Assembly (NCBI GenBank): GCA_947495685.1
Contig: CANLZY010000003.1
Location: forward strand, 124,001 to 188,000
DNA from: an uncultured Tropicimonas sp.
GTDB taxonomy: Bacteria; Pseudomonadota; Alphaproteobacteria; Rhodobacterales; Rhodobacteraceae
Direction of reading: 5' to 3'
DNA length: 64,000 nt
Position numbers and translations under genes: made by a program
The notes under the pieces: generated by a model
The model's database searches: none
What the model was told of the DNA's origin: nothing
Seen by the model: the letters and a program-made list of their open reading frames with translations, nothing else
Shown: in pieces, positions 18,464-27,741 of the stretch
Position numbering within the stretch: the first letter of the stretch is position 1
How the letters are laid out: every line of letters starts with the position of its first letter

Positions 18464-19561
18464 TCAGCGGCAGTAGGAGCCGCTGCGATAGCGGGCGGTG
18501 TCCACGTGGAAGTGGTCCTGATGGTACCTGTCCGCCTTTGGCCCCAAAACGGTGCCGAACGGGCCGCAGGCTGAGGCGTGCATCTTTTTCAGGGGCTTGC
18601 TGTTCTTGCGGCTGCGCCACCCCTTCAGAACGGTAACCTTGGTTCCGTCCGCCAGACCGACCCCGGCAACGTCAATCGCATGGCCCTTGGCATGCTCCGA
18701 CAACTTGCCGCCGGGCACGTTGTTGCGGGTGCGACAGGCGTAATGCGCCACGACTGTCAATTCGGTGACGCCGCCGCCACGTTTGCCAAACGCGGGCTTC
18801 ACGCCCGTGCTGACCCAGGTGTTCAACGCCTTGGCCGTGGTGCAGTCGATGGTTGCCGGTCGAGACAGGCGCACGCCCGAGACCTCGGTCACGCGCACCG
18901 GCTTGTCGATCCCGCAGCGGCTGCCCGACTTGCCGATGGGGGCGATCCGACTGCCCTTGATGGCGTTGACGCCGCAGATCGCGCCCTTGGTGGTATATCT
19001 TTCCTTGCGCTGGAACAGCTTCTTGAGCCCCGCCGGACGGGCCTTGGGGTGCGGCGCACCGGGGGCAACCGGCACCGCCACGGCTGCCAGCGTCAGGTTT
19101 TCCTTGGCCAACGGATGAGGGGGGCGCGCGGTCGGGCGGGTCTCGGCGTTGAAGCCCACCCGCATGACGTGCCGGGTCACCTGGACAATTTCGTCCTCCG
19201 GCACCGGGGTCTCGATCGGCACGGTGGCAAAGTAGCCGCCGCGAGGACGCGGGCGGATATCGGCGCCGATCCGCACGACGACACCGCTTTGTGTTGTCTG
19301 CACCGTGCTCGCGGTGGCCGGAATCGGGGCTGCCGCTTCGGGCTGCGCCACTCCCGGCGACGGCATCGTGGGCGCAATCGGCGCATCAAGAACCGCCATG
19401 GCCGTCGCGGACAGCATCGCCACATCGGTGCCGATGTCGACGGCAGGTTGACTCGCAGGCCGGTTCACGGGCCGCACACTTTGCGACGGCGCCTCGGCCT
19501 CGACCATCCCGCCAACAAGCCCTGCCGCACACGTCACCCACACCAATACCAGCCGCATCAT
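18464..19561 (-). CDS. Extensin-like C-terminal domain protein, exported
   Basis: A 365-residue protein with an N-terminal signal peptide ([18 protein letters not shown]), a Pro/Ala-rich linker of roughly 150 residues, and a C-terminal extensin-like domain (PF06904 type) beginning about residue 190. That domain contains GAICGVNAIKGSRI, DCTTAKALNTWV, a cluster resembling the D-Ala-D-Ala carboxypeptidase (VanY/M15) metal site (SEHAKGHAIDVAG), and FGTVLGPKADRYHQDHFHVD. The H..D and HFH spacing suggests zinc peptidase activity on cell-wall peptides. Its start ATGA overlaps the tyrC stop, so it is the third gene of hisC-tyrC-extensin and translationally coupled to them. Confidence 0.85.
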   Translation of the reverse strand: MMRLVLVWVTCAAGLVGGMVEAEAPSQSVRPVNRPASQPAVDIGTDVAMLSATAMAVLDAPIAPTMPSPGVAQPEAAAPIPATASTVQTTQSGVVVRIGADIRPRPRGGYFATVPIETPVPEDEIVQVTRHVMRVGFNAETRPTARPPHPLAKENLTLAAVAVPVAPGAPHPKARPAGLKKLFQRKERYTTKGAICGVNAIKGSRIAPIGKSGSRCGIDKPVRVTEVSGVRLSRPATIDCTTAKALNTWVSTGVKPAFGKRGGGVTELTVVAHYACRTRNNVPGGKLSEHAKGHAIDVAGVGLADGTKVTVLKGWRSRKNSKPLKKMHASACGPFGTVLGPKADRYHQDHFHVDTARYRSGSYCR

Positions 19562-20490
19562 CCCTCCGGAGTCTCCCGTTCCGTTCCTCGACCAAAATTC
19601 GGCGCCGCCGTATCCTGTCCGGCTTCGATGATACCACGACGGATGGCGCGTGTGCGCGTAAAATAATCGAACAACTGATCGCCGTCGCCGGTGCGGATCG
19701 CCCGCTGAAGCGACATCAGTTCCTCGATGAAACGGCCAAGGATCTCCATCGTGGCGTCCTTGTTGTTCAGGAACACGTCGCGCCACATCGTCGGATCGGA
19801 GGCGGCGATCCGGGTGAAATCCCGGAAGCCGGCAGCGGAGTACTTGATGACCTCGCTGTCCGTCACGCGTCGCAGGTCATCCGCCACGCCAACCATGGTA
19901 TAGGCGATCAGGTGCGGCGCGTGGCTGGTCACCATCAGAACGAGGTCATGGTGTTCCGGGTCCATCAGCTCGACATTGGCGCCAAGGCTCCTCCAGAACT
20001 CTTCCAGCCGGGCAAGTGCCGCGCTGTCCACGTCTCCGTCGGGCACGATCAACGTGTAGCGATTGTCGAACAGTTCAGCGAACCCCGATCGCGGCCCGGA
20101 GTGCTCTGTCCCCGCCAAAGGGTGGGCCGGGATGAAATGCACGCTCTCGGGCAGGTGCGGCTGGACGGCATCGATCACAGCCCGCTTGACCGAGCCCACG
20201 TCCGACACCGTGCAGCCCGGTTTCAGATGCGGGCCGATCACTTCCGCCACCGCGCTCATCGCGCCGACCGGCACACACAGGACCACGAGGTCGGCACCCT
20301 GCACCGCCTCGGCGGCGGTCTCGGTGACTATATCGCACAAGCCGTCCTCGCGGGCGATTGCCCGGGTTTCGGCCGACCGCGCGGTGCCGGCCACTTCGCC
20401 CACCAGCCCCGCCCGGCGGCTCGCATGGATCATCGACGACGCGATCAGGCCAAGCCCGATATAGGCGACCCGTTGGTAGATCAAACTCAT
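19558..20490 (-). CDS. tyrC: Prephenate/arogenate dehydrogenase
   Basis: Oxidative decarboxylation of prephenate or arogenate in tyrosine synthesis, NAD(P)-dependent, cytoplasmic. It has 310 residues: an N-terminal Rossmann fold with GLGLIASSM (family usually GxGLIGxS, so the sixth Gly is Ala here), [13 protein letters not shown], and the substrate motif [11 protein letters not shown]; the helical C-terminal domain contains [12 protein letters not shown] and [20 protein letters not shown]. No ACT domain follows, as is usual for this bacterial group. It overlaps hisC upstream and the extensin gene downstream by 4 nt each (ATGA). Confidence 0.94.
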   Translation of the reverse strand: MSLIYQRVAYIGLGLIASSMIHASRRAGLVGEVAGTARSAETRAIAREDGLCDIVTETAAEAVQGADLVVLCVPVGAMSAVAEVIGPHLKPGCTVSDVGSVKRAVIDAVQPHLPESVHFIPAHPLAGTEHSGPRSGFAELFDNRYTLIVPDGDVDSAALARLEEFWRSLGANVELMDPEHHDLVLMVTSHAPHLIAYTMVGVADDLRRVTDSEVIKYSAAGFRDFTRIAASDPTMWRDVFLNNKDATMEILGRFIEELMSLQRAIRTGDGDQLFDYFTRTRAIRRGIIEAGQDTAAPNFGRGTERETPEG

Positions 20491-21572
20491 GAACGCGTTT
20501 CCTGAAAGGATCGGACCCCATCGATCAGCCGCTTGCAGCCGGCCTCGTCGCCCACGGTCATGCGCAGGCAGTTGGGCAGCCCATAACCCGCCACCCGGCG
20601 CACGATCACGCCAAGCGACCTGAGGTGCTTGTCCACCGCCTCGGCCTCGGCCTTGTCGGCAAAGCGGGCGAGCACGAAATTGGCGAGCGAAGTGTCGGAC
20701 GGAATCCCGAGCGCCGCGAGTTGCTCCGACAGCCACACCCGCATCCGCGCGTTCTCGGCCATGCAGCGTTCGGCATAGTCACGGTCCCGCACCGCGGCCT
20801 CGGCGGCTGCCATCTGCAATTCCGACAGATTGAACGGCCCGCGAATGCGGTTGAGCACATCGATGATCGCCTTGGGGCCGTATCCCCAACCGATGCGCAA
20901 CCCGCCCAATCCGTAGAGCTTTGAAAAGGTGCGGGTCATGAAGACATTGTCCCGCTGGGTGGCCAACCCGATGCCGCCGTCATAGCCGCTGACGAATTCG
21001 GCATAGGCCCCGTCGATCACCAGGATCGCGCCGTCGGGCAAGCCGTCGGCCAGCCGCGCCATCTCGTTTCCGCCGATCATCGTTCCGGTCGGGTTGTTCG
21101 GATTGGCGATGAACACCAGCTTCGTGCGCTCCGTGCAGGCAGCGAGCAGCGCATCGACGTCCGTCACCCGCTCACGCTCGCGGGCCACGACCGGCGTCGC
21201 GCCGGCAGCGCGGGCCGAGATCGGGTACATCGCGAATCCATGTTCGGTGTGCAGCACCTCGTCGCCCGGTCCGGCATAGGCCTGACAGAGGAAGGTAATG
21301 ATCTCGTCCGAGCCGACGCCGCAGATGATCCGCGCCGGGTCCAGCCCGTGCACCTCGCCGATGGCCGCGCGCAGGGGGGCGTGGTCGGTGTTCGGATAGC
21401 GGCTGACCTGTGCGATCGAGGCCGCGATGGCCTCCTTGGCACGCGGGCTTGGGCCAAAGGGGTTCTCGTTGGCGCTGAGCTTGAGAATATCGCTCACGCC
21501 TTCGACATGGCTCTCGCCGCTCTCGTACAGAGCGATATCCATGATGCCGGGCTGCGGTGTGATCTGAGTCAT
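20487..21572 (-). CDS. hisC: Histidinol-phosphate aminotransferase, probably also aromatic aminotransferase
   Basis: PLP-dependent class I/II aminotransferase of 361 residues. Landmarks are [50 protein letters not shown], the PLP lysine in [17 protein letters not shown], and the C-terminal [13 protein letters not shown]. In the histidine pathway it converts imidazole-acetol phosphate to histidinol phosphate. Its operon with tyrC suggests that it also transaminates prephenate or 4-hydroxyphenylpyruvate, as known for HisC homologues paired with TyrC. The start at 21572 is chosen since the longer frame to 22313 runs antisense through the neighbouring maturase. Confidence 0.94.
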   Translation of the reverse strand: MTQITPQPGIMDIALYESGESHVEGVSDILKLSANENPFGPSPRAKEAIAASIAQVSRYPNTDHAPLRAAIGEVHGLDPARIICGVGSDEIITFLCQAYAGPGDEVLHTEHGFAMYPISARAAGATPVVARERERVTDVDALLAACTERTKLVFIANPNNPTGTMIGGNEMARLADGLPDGAILVIDGAYAEFVSGYDGGIGLATQRDNVFMTRTFSKLYGLGGLRIGWGYGPKAIIDVLNRIRGPFNLSELQMAAAEAAVRDRDYAERCMAENARMRVWLSEQLAALGIPSDTSLANFVLARFADKAEAEAVDKHLRSLGVIVRRVAGYGLPNCLRMTVGDEAGCKRLIDGVRSFQETRS

Positions 21573-21793
21573 GAGGGTCTCCGTTCCCGGCGGTTCTAGA
21601 GCACTTCCCGGCGGAGAAAAACAACAGATCTGACAGGCAGGCTCCCGCGGCAGAAACATGCTGTCGGAACACCCATCGACAGCCTCCGATGTGCAAACGT
21701 TGCCAACGGCAGGCACCAAGACCGCCATTTGGGGCCGTGCCAAGGTGACGAGCCCTTTCCCGCCCGCACGCGCGATCACCGTCCGGCGGACAA

Positions 21794-23065
21794 TCAGGCC
21801 CCCTTGGCCCGACGCGACTGCCGATTGGATTTCTGCCGGGCGATCTCCATGATCTCGGTCAGGGGGCGACCGCGACGGTACAGTTCCGCCATGGTCCGCA
21901 TCCACGGATCGGCATGTTTGAAGAACCGCATGTAGGAGCCACAGAAATAGTTCAGTCCCGGCTCGCCGTCCGCCGTGGCCAGCATCCGATGCTTGGGGCA
22001 GCCGCCATTGCAGGCAAAGCGATAGTCGCATTCGCGGCATTGCCGGGGCAGTGTTGTGCGCTTTTCCTCGCCAAACCGGATCTGGTCGGGCGACATCACC
22101 ATGGTTTCCATCTTTTGATCCATGATGTTGCCCAGCTTGTACTCCGGATAGACGTAGTGGTCGCAGGCATACAGATCGCCGTTGTGCTCCATTGCCAAAG
22201 CTTGTCCGCATTCCTCGGCAAACACGCACAGCCCGGCAGGGCGACCCAGCCAAAGACCCAGCTGAACCTCGAAGAACTGAACAAAGATCTCGCCCACGTC
22301 GTGGCGGATCCACTCGTCGAACACCGCGTTCAGGAAATCGCCAAAATCCTTCGGCATCACGCTCCAGCGCGAGATCTGGGCCTCGATGTCCTGATCTGTC
22401 TGCGGCGGGCCGGCCAGATTTCCATCGGCCACGGTTCGCTCGATGATCGGGATGAACTGGATGTGCTTGAACCCGGCCTTCTTGATGAAGCGATAGACAT
22501 CGCGCGGCTTGCGGGCGCTTTCGCGCTGCACCACGACCAGCGCGTTGACCTCCACCTCGTGGGCCTGCAACAGCCGCACCCCTTCCATCACCTTGTCAAA
22601 GGAACCGGAGCCGTTGCGATAGGTCCGATACCGGTCATGGATCTTTTTCGGGCCGTCGATGCTGACCCCGATCAGGAAATCGTTCTGCTTGAAGAAGGTC
22701 GCCCATTCCTCGTCCAACAGGGTGGCGTTGGTCTGTAGCGCGTTGCGGATCACCACGCCGGGCGGGCAATACTGCTGTTCCAGCTCCACGATGCGGCGGA
22801 AATATTCCACCCCCAGCATCGTCGGTTCGCCCCCTTGCCACGAAAACCAGATCTCGTTGGATCCGGTGGCAGCCTGCGCCGCGATATAATCGCGAATGTA
22901 GGTTTCCAGCACGTTGTCCGGCATCCGGAACTTCTTCTCCTGCGGATAGAAGCGTTCCTTTTCCAGGTAGTAGCAATACTTGCAGTCGAGGTTGCACTTG
23001 GGCCCCATCGGCTTGGTCATGATCTGAAAGCCGCGGTGCGTCGGCGTTGGGACTGGATCTGACAT
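21794..23065 (-). CDS. Anaerobic sulfatase maturase (radical SAM/SPASM)
   Basis: A 423-residue radical SAM enzyme of the anSME family that converts the active-site Cys or Ser of type I sulfatases to formylglycine without oxygen. The [4Fe-4S] radical SAM motif CNLDCKYC is at 24-31; [12 protein letters not shown] gives the GGEP SAM-binding motif; two auxiliary cluster (SPASM) regions follow: [30 protein letters not shown] and [18 protein letters not shown] with a later YFCGSY. All expected cysteines seem present. It stands alone; the only sulfatase in the window is betC, 30 kb away, a Cys-type enzyme that could be its client. Confidence 0.93.
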   Translation of the reverse strand: MSDPVPTPTHRGFQIMTKPMGPKCNLDCKYCYYLEKERFYPQEKKFRMPDNVLETYIRDYIAAQAATGSNEIWFSWQGGEPTMLGVEYFRRIVELEQQYCPPGVVIRNALQTNATLLDEEWATFFKQNDFLIGVSIDGPKKIHDRYRTYRNGSGSFDKVMEGVRLLQAHEVEVNALVVVQRESARKPRDVYRFIKKAGFKHIQFIPIIERTVADGNLAGPPQTDQDIEAQISRWSVMPKDFGDFLNAVFDEWIRHDVGEIFVQFFEVQLGLWLGRPAGLCVFAEECGQALAMEHNGDLYACDHYVYPEYKLGNIMDQKMETMVMSPDQIRFGEEKRTTLPRQCRECDYRFACNGGCPKHRMLATADGEPGLNYFCGSYMRFFKHADPWMRTMAELYRRGRPLTEIMEIARQKSNRQSRRAKGA

Positions 23066-23188
23066 GCGCGCGCCTTCCGTTCGGTTGGCCCACCTGCAAG
23101 GGCCGTCATGTTCGTATCACCCGGAATGGCCGCAGGGTGCAAGGCGTGTGCGCCACATGCTCACCCGGCATGGCAACGGGCCAGAACG

Positions 23189-23215
23189 AAAAAAGGCGAC
23201 CCAAAGGGCCGCCTT
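23189..23215 (-). terminator. Intrinsic terminator of rpsD
   Basis: Stem AAGGCG-A-CCC / GGG-C-CGCCTT with an AAA loop, 22 nt after the rpsD stop, followed on the minus strand by six T residues. It is a typical Rho-independent terminator. Confidence 0.85.
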
Positions 23216-23236
23216 CCTGTTCGATATCCCGGAAGA

Positions 23237-23857
23237 TCAGTTCTGGGCGTAGTATTCGATGACGAGGTTCGGTTCCATCTGAACCGCGTAGGGCACGTCG
23301 CTCAGGCCGGGCATACGCACGAAGGTCGCGGTCATCTTGGAGTGGTCGGCCTCGATGTAGTCGGGCACATCACGTTCGGCCAAGCCGACGGCTTCCAGCA
23401 CGACAGCCAGTTGCTTGGAACGGTCGCGGACCTCGATCACATCGCCTTCCTTGACGCGGTAGGACGGGATGTTGACGCGCTTGCCGTTCACCAGGACATG
23501 ACCGTGGTTCACGAACTGGCGGGCGGCAAAGACGGTCGCCACGAACTTGGCGCGGTAGACGACGGCGTCCAGGCGGCGCTCCAGCAGGCCGATCAGGTTT
23601 TCACCGGTGTCGCCACGTACACGCTCGGCTTCGGTGAAGATGCGGCGGAATTGCTTTTCGGTCAGATCGCCGTAGTAGCCCTTGAGCTTCTGCTTGGCGC
23701 GAAGCTGCAGACCGAAGTCCGACAGTTTGCCCTTGCGACGCTGGCCGTGCTGGCCGGGGCCGTACTCGCGGCGGTTGACGGGGGACTTGGGGCGGCCCCA
23801 GATGTTCTCGCCCATGCGGCGGTCGAGCTTGTACTTGGCAGAGGTGCGTTTGGTCAC
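23237..23857 (-). CDS. rpsD: Small ribosomal subunit protein uS4
   Basis: Primary 16S rRNA-binding protein of the 30S subunit and often a translational autoregulator. It has 206 residues, the standard length. It begins [40 protein letters not shown] and contains the S4 RNA-binding domain with [31 protein letters not shown]. The start is GTG at 23857 with AAGGAG upstream; the open frame to 23962 is leader. It has its own promoter and terminator and stands apart from the usual ribosomal clusters, as in many alphaproteobacteria. The leader holds three stem-loops, listed separately. Confidence 0.97.
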   Translation of the reverse strand: MTKRTSAKYKLDRRMGENIWGRPKSPVNRREYGPGQHGQRRKGKLSDFGLQLRAKQKLKGYYGDLTEKQFRRIFTEAERVRGDTGENLIGLLERRLDAVVYRAKFVATVFAARQFVNHGHVLVNGKRVNIPSYRVKEGDVIEVRDRSKQLAVVLEAVGLAERDVPDYIEADHSKMTATFVRMPGLSDVPYAVQMEPNLVIEYYAQN

Positions 23858-23908
23858 CGTCTGATCTCCTTCTGCAGGTCGGCGCCCGGAGGCACCTGTG
23901 AAGGGCGT

Positions 23909-23948
23909 TGTCCTTTCCCTTGCGGGAGACAGGGTTCCCCTTGCGGGG
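23909..23948 (-). promoter_or_regulatory. rpsD leader: two stem-loops capped by GCAA
   Basis: In rpsD mRNA sense, CCCC-GCAA-GGGG (23948-23937) is followed by a stem TCCC-GCAA-GGGA with outer TGTC/GACA pairing (23931-23909). Two GNRA tetraloop hairpins in a row in the leader of a gene for an RNA-binding autoregulator suggest a regulatory structure. No known motif was matched by eye. Confidence 0.45.
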
Positions 23949-23969
23949 GCCACCAACACCAAAGAAATG

Positions 23970-23988
23970 CCCGGCCACGAAGGCCGGG
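23970..23988 (-). terminator. Hairpin at the 5' end of the rpsD leader / end of the Hint gene
   Basis: Perfect 7-bp stem CCCGGCC / GGCCGGG with loop TTCGT in the minus-strand sense, followed by a partly T-rich ATTTCTTT. It lies 87 nt after the Hint gene stop, so it may terminate that gene. It is also right at the predicted start of the rpsD transcript. Confidence 0.5.
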
Positions 23989-23995
23989 ATGCGGC

Positions 23996-24024
23996 TCTCT
24001 AAGGCGAGTCCACCGGGCTGTCAA
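23996..24024 (-). promoter_or_regulatory. Sigma-70-type promoter of rpsD
   Basis: On the minus strand a perfect -35 TTGACA (24024-24019), a 17-nt spacer, and a -10 TAGAGA (24001-23996). Transcription would start near 23989, giving a leader of about 130 nt. Confidence 0.7.
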
Positions 24025-24074
24025 CCACGGGAGGGTCGGACAGGCCGCAATCGGGCGGCCAAGGGACGATCAGG

Positions 24075-25142
24075 TCAGGTCGTCACGATATCCGAGGTCA
24101 GGATGGCGGCTTCGCCCGCCGTCAGCCGTCGACGCGCCGCAGCGCCATAGAGTGCCGGATCATCAAGTGCCCCGGGCACGGCGTTGGACAGCGTCTCCAG
24201 ATCCTCCGGGGCCAGGGCCCCAAGGTCGGCCTCGTCGGGGTGAAAGCTCTCGCAGGCCACGCCATTGGCCGTCAGGATCTGGTGCCGGTCCAGCATCAGG
24301 TGAACGTATGTGACCTCGGTCAGTGTCAGGTCCACGACGACCCCGGCCCGCGCCAGCAGTCCGCGCGCCTGCACCAGGACCTCCGGTGCCCCAAACAGGG
24401 CCTGCGCCGGACGTCCAGTGATCAGCACGCGGTGGCGGGGCGACACCAGCAGGTCCGCATCCGGCCGCCCGCCGTCCAGCGCGCCGGCATGGATGCGCAC
24501 AGGCCGCAGATGTGGGGTCATGTGCAGCCGAGCGCCCGACAACCGCCTTGCGCCACGCCACAGGATGGGTTGTGGACCATCGTCGCGGGTCTGCACCAGA
24601 TCACCGGGCCGCAACGTCTCGACAAACCGGCGGCCATAAGGTGTGGAGATCTGGGTTCCGGCTGCAAAGCAGATCACCCCGCCGTCCACAGGCCTGCGCG
24701 CCAACGCCTGCGCACGCGGCGATGTCATCAGGCGGGCAACCCACAGGTCCTGTCCTGACGGCGGAAGCTCGCCGGAAAAGGCTGCCAGTTGACCCTGCCC
24801 GGTATCGATCACCGTCCCGACAAAGGCACGTGTGCCATCCGTCAGCACAAAACCGGTGTCGAACAACCGGTCGTCCTCGATTTCAAGATCCGTCGCCAGC
24901 GGAAGCGGAATGATCCGTCCGCACATCTGCCGTGCCTTGCGTGCCGCACGCTGGTGCAGCTCCGCCATACCCTGCGCTCCGGCCAGACGGGCAATGCCCC
25001 CCGGACCGTCGACCTGATGCGCCTGCCCAGCCCATTGCCAGGTGGCACCGACGATCAATTGCGCGGCTGATGCCCCGGAAATGCCGTCTGTCACTGTCTG
25101 CGACCAGGGAATGACGAACGTGCCGGTAAAGCCCGTTCCCAT
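24075..25142 (-). CDS. Hint_2 domain protein
   Basis: A 355-residue protein. The C-terminal half is a Hint (hedgehog/intein-like) domain beginning at about residue 155: GGVICFAAGTQISTPYGRRFVETLRPGDLVQTRDDG gives the catalytic Cys and block A; LVSPRHRVLI provides the block-B-like HxV; LMLDRHQILTANGVACESFHP ends the fold. The N-terminal half has no recognisable family. Roseobacters carry many such Hint_2 proteins, of unknown role; self-cleavage is possible. No signal peptide is evident. It is encoded upstream of rpsD on the same strand, but rpsD has its own promoter. Confidence 0.8.
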   Translation of the reverse strand: MGTGFTGTFVIPWSQTVTDGISGASAAQLIVGATWQWAGQAHQVDGPGGIARLAGAQGMAELHQRAARKARQMCGRIIPLPLATDLEIEDDRLFDTGFVLTDGTRAFVGTVIDTGQGQLAAFSGELPPSGQDLWVARLMTSPRAQALARRPVDGGVICFAAGTQISTPYGRRFVETLRPGDLVQTRDDGPQPILWRGARRLSGARLHMTPHLRPVRIHAGALDGGRPDADLLVSPRHRVLITGRPAQALFGAPEVLVQARGLLARAGVVVDLTLTEVTYVHLMLDRHQILTANGVACESFHPDEADLGALAPEDLETLSNAVPGALDDPALYGAAARRRLTAGEAAILTSDIVTT

Positions 25143-25271
25143 GTCCTGAAGCCTGCTCGTTGTTTTTCTTATTTATGGGGAAATGCGTAGCACAGGCGAA
25201 CCTGCGGTGAAAGAGTCCCGCCCGCACATCCGCGGTGATGGCACTTCCGCGCATCACATGCGCCCGACACC

Positions 25272-25595
25272 TCAGTTTCCGATGGTTGTCGTCCAGGTTT
25301 CGATCCGGGCGGAACTGCCGTCGAACGCCCGGGCCAGCGCTGTCAGGTCCGATCCGCCGGACTCGGCCAGACGACAACTGATCCGGCCACCCTCGGCCCA
25401 GCGCAGGGCCAACAGTTTCAACCCGGATCGGTCAAAGGCCTCGGCGCAGTGGCGCAATCCTGTCAGGACATCCTGCGTCTCGATCAGGACATCGAAGGTC
25501 AGGCGGATGGACGGAAAGGCCGAGCGGGTTTCGGCGATCTGCCGCAGCGGAATGGCGGTCGTGACGGGGTCCGGGGACACAAGTGTTTCGCGCAT
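25272..25595 (-). CDS. Small hypothetical protein, possibly ACT-like
   Basis: A 107-residue protein, no membrane segment and no signal peptide. I do not recognise it. The pattern of a beta strand (IRLTFDVLIETQDV), a helix (LTGLRHCAEAFDRSG), a strand (LKLLALRWAEG) and another helix (DLTALARAFD) is like a small alpha/beta ACT or ferredoxin-like fold; that is inference from pattern only. It is supported as a real gene by GGAGG 5-9 nt before the ATG and by even codon use. It is encoded 129 bp upstream of the Hint gene on the same strand, possibly one transcript. Confidence 0.6.
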   Translation of the reverse strand: MRETLVSPDPVTTAIPLRQIAETRSAFPSIRLTFDVLIETQDVLTGLRHCAEAFDRSGLKLLALRWAEGGRISCRLAESGGSDLTALARAFDGSSARIETWTTTIGN

Positions 25596-25861
25596 ATCGT
25601 TCCTCCATGCGCCAGGCGGCGCAAATTGGTTGTCGAAGGAGCGGGAAACGTCCTTCGCTTTAGCTGAACTTGTTTCGCGCCCGCAATCTGAGACTCAAAT
25701 CGGCGCGTCGTACCGCCCGTCTAGCCATTTTCCTGCCCACGGACAAGGCCGCTCAGAGCCACCATCCTACGGAGGTGGCCGCCTTGGGTGCGCTCTTTAC
25801 TTTACGGAAACGGTGTCGGCCCCTAGGCTGCGAAAACCTTCTCGTGCCACGGAGACGCCAG

Positions 25862-26962
25862 ATGACGCTCGACACCGAGACCGCAGAAGCCCTGCACGCA
25901 TCTCTGCAAAGGATCAAGGACACCATCCACAGGCATTGCCAGACCATCGCCGAGGAAACTGCGCGCACCACCGCGCGCAATGCCGACCGGGTCAAGGCCG
26001 CGCGCCTTGCAATCACCGGGCAGATCCGCGACTTCCAACACTTCTCGGCCCGTTTCGGGGCTGCGTATGCAACCAACATGCAGGCCACCAAGACCAAGGG
26101 CGGCGTTCGCCAGATCGCGCCGCAGGACTGGCAGCAGATCAACACAGAGGTCGGCAAGATGCGGTCCTGGACCGGGCAATGGACCGACCTTCAGGCCCTG
26201 ATCGACACCCTGATGGCGTCTGGCAGGACACCGTTGTTTGTCGACCCGGCGCAGATCCCGGACCTTCTGGCCCGGCAGATGGCGCAGGCCGACGCACAGC
26301 ACGCCGCCATCCGCAAGATCCTCAACCCCCTCGAGCAATCAGAAGCCGCGCTGGCGCATGGCTGCTTTCCGGACATCGGCCTGCCACATTCGATTTTTCT
26401 GGCGCATCTGCAGGCGGCGCGGCGGGTCTTGGCCGCGCAGGGCAAGACATCGACAGCGCGGTTTCTGGATGTCGGCTGCGGCGGCGGGTTGAAGGTATTG
26501 GCCGCGGCGGATTTCTGTGCCGAGGCCGACGGTCTGGAATATGACGCCGGTTACGTCCAAGCCGCGGAGACCCTGTTCTCGCTCTCGGCGCTGGACACCT
26601 GCCGGGTGATCCATGGCGACGCGCTGACCTTTGAGAGGTACGACGATTACGACGTGGTCTATTTCTATCGCCCGGTGCGAGATCACGAGCAACTCTGCGA
26701 GCTGGAGCGCCGGATTGTGTCTTCGGTGCGACCGGGTACGATCCTGATCGCACCCTACGACAGTTTCGCAATGCGACTGGACGGGTTGGATTGCGTCGGG
26801 ATCGAGCGGTTCCTTTACCTTGCCCAGACCGACACCGAAACGGCGGAACAGGTCGTGGAACAGGCGGAGCATTTCGGCGCCTCCATGCGGCACCACGTGA
26901 CCACGCCACGCTCCGTCTTCGACCCGATCCTGTCGGTTGCGACCGAACGCGGGTATTACTGA
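25862..26962 (+). CDS. Class I SAM-dependent methyltransferase
   Basis: A 366-residue cytoplasmic protein. The N-terminal 190 residues are helical and charged (ETAEALHASLQRIKDTIHRH) with no family I recognise; the C-terminal half is a class I methyltransferase with the SAM-binding loop FLDVGCGGGLKVL at about 202 and acidic residue in ADGLEYDAGYVQAA. The later YDVVYFYRPVRDHEQLCELERRIVSSVRPGTILI is the typical motif after the fourth strand. The ATG at 25862 starts the conserved protein; the frame upstream is not supported. It overlaps the end of convergent pxpA by 7 nt. The substrate is unknown. Confidence 0.8.
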   Translation: MTLDTETAEALHASLQRIKDTIHRHCQTIAEETARTTARNADRVKAARLAITGQIRDFQHFSARFGAAYATNMQATKTKGGVRQIAPQDWQQINTEVGKMRSWTGQWTDLQALIDTLMASGRTPLFVDPAQIPDLLARQMAQADAQHAAIRKILNPLEQSEAALAHGCFPDIGLPHSIFLAHLQAARRVLAAQGKTSTARFLDVGCGGGLKVLAAADFCAEADGLEYDAGYVQAAETLFSLSALDTCRVIHGDALTFERYDDYDVVYFYRPVRDHEQLCELERRIVSSVRPGTILIAPYDSFAMRLDGLDCVGIERFLYLAQTDTETAEQVVEQAEHFGASMRHHVTTPRSVFDPILSVATERGYY

Positions 26963-27741
26963 GCGCTGCCAGGTGCCCGGCTGTAAAGGGGTCTCACGTA
27001 GTGCCCGTCAGCCGTCAGCCGCGCCCGGACCGCGCGGGCAATCTGCAAGCTTTCGGGCGTGTCGCCGTGAACGCAGATCGTGTCGACCCGGCTTGGCAGG
27101 CGCTTGCCCGAGGCGCAGATGATCGCCTGTTCCCGGACCATTGCCGCCATGTTGCCTGCCGCGACCTCCGGGTCGTGGATCATGGCACCCGGCAGCGCGC
27201 GATCGACCAGCGTCGCGTCCTCGTTGTAGGCGCGGTCGGCAAAGATCTCTCCCGCCCAGGCACAGCCGAGATCCCGGACCGCTGCCTCCATTTCCGTCTG
27301 CGGCAGCACCATGACCACCAGATCCGGGTCAACATCGAGCGCGGTTTCATAGCACAGATACGCCAATGCGCGGTCCTCGGATGCCATGTTCGACAAGGCC
27401 CCGTGCAACTTCAGATGGCGCAACCGCCCCCCCGCTCCGCGCGCCATCGCCTGTGCCGCACCCACTTGATAGCGGATCAGGTTGCGCAGGCTGTGATCGG
27501 GCAAATGCATGCGGCGACGCCCAAACCCCTGCAGATCGGCAAAGCCCGGATGAGCCCCGATGCCCACATCCCGCTCCACTGCCTGTGCCATGGTCCGAGC
27601 CATGACATCCGGGTCACCGGCATGCAGGCCACAGGCAATGTTGGCCGAGGTCACGACCTCCAGCAGGGCGGCGTCGTCCCCGACCGACCAGCGGCCATAG
27701 CCCTCGCCCATGTCGGCGTTCAGGTCGATTTGTAGGGTCAT
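26956..27741 (-). CDS. pxpA: 5-oxoprolinase subunit A (LamB/YcsF family)
   Basis: A 261-residue LamB/YcsF protein with MTLQIDLNADMGEGYGRW at the start, ANIACGLHAGDPDVM, GAHPGFADLQGFGRR and KLHGALSNMA, all diagnostic. PxpA works with PxpB and PxpC to open 5-oxoproline to glutamate at the cost of ATP. Its start overlaps the pxpC stop by 4 nt (ATGA), so the two are coupled. pxpB is not in this neighbourhood. 5-Oxoproline can arise spontaneously or from gamma-glutamylcyclotransferase, a ChaC-like member of which is encoded at 17 kb. Confidence 0.92.
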   Translation of the reverse strand: MTLQIDLNADMGEGYGRWSVGDDAALLEVVTSANIACGLHAGDPDVMARTMAQAVERDVGIGAHPGFADLQGFGRRRMHLPDHSLRNLIRYQVGAAQAMARGAGGRLRHLKLHGALSNMASEDRALAYLCYETALDVDPDLVVMVLPQTEMEAAVRDLGCAWAGEIFADRAYNEDATLVDRALPGAMIHDPEVAAGNMAAMVREQAIICASGKRLPSRVDTICVHGDTPESLQIARAVRARLTADGHYVRPLYSRAPGSAQ

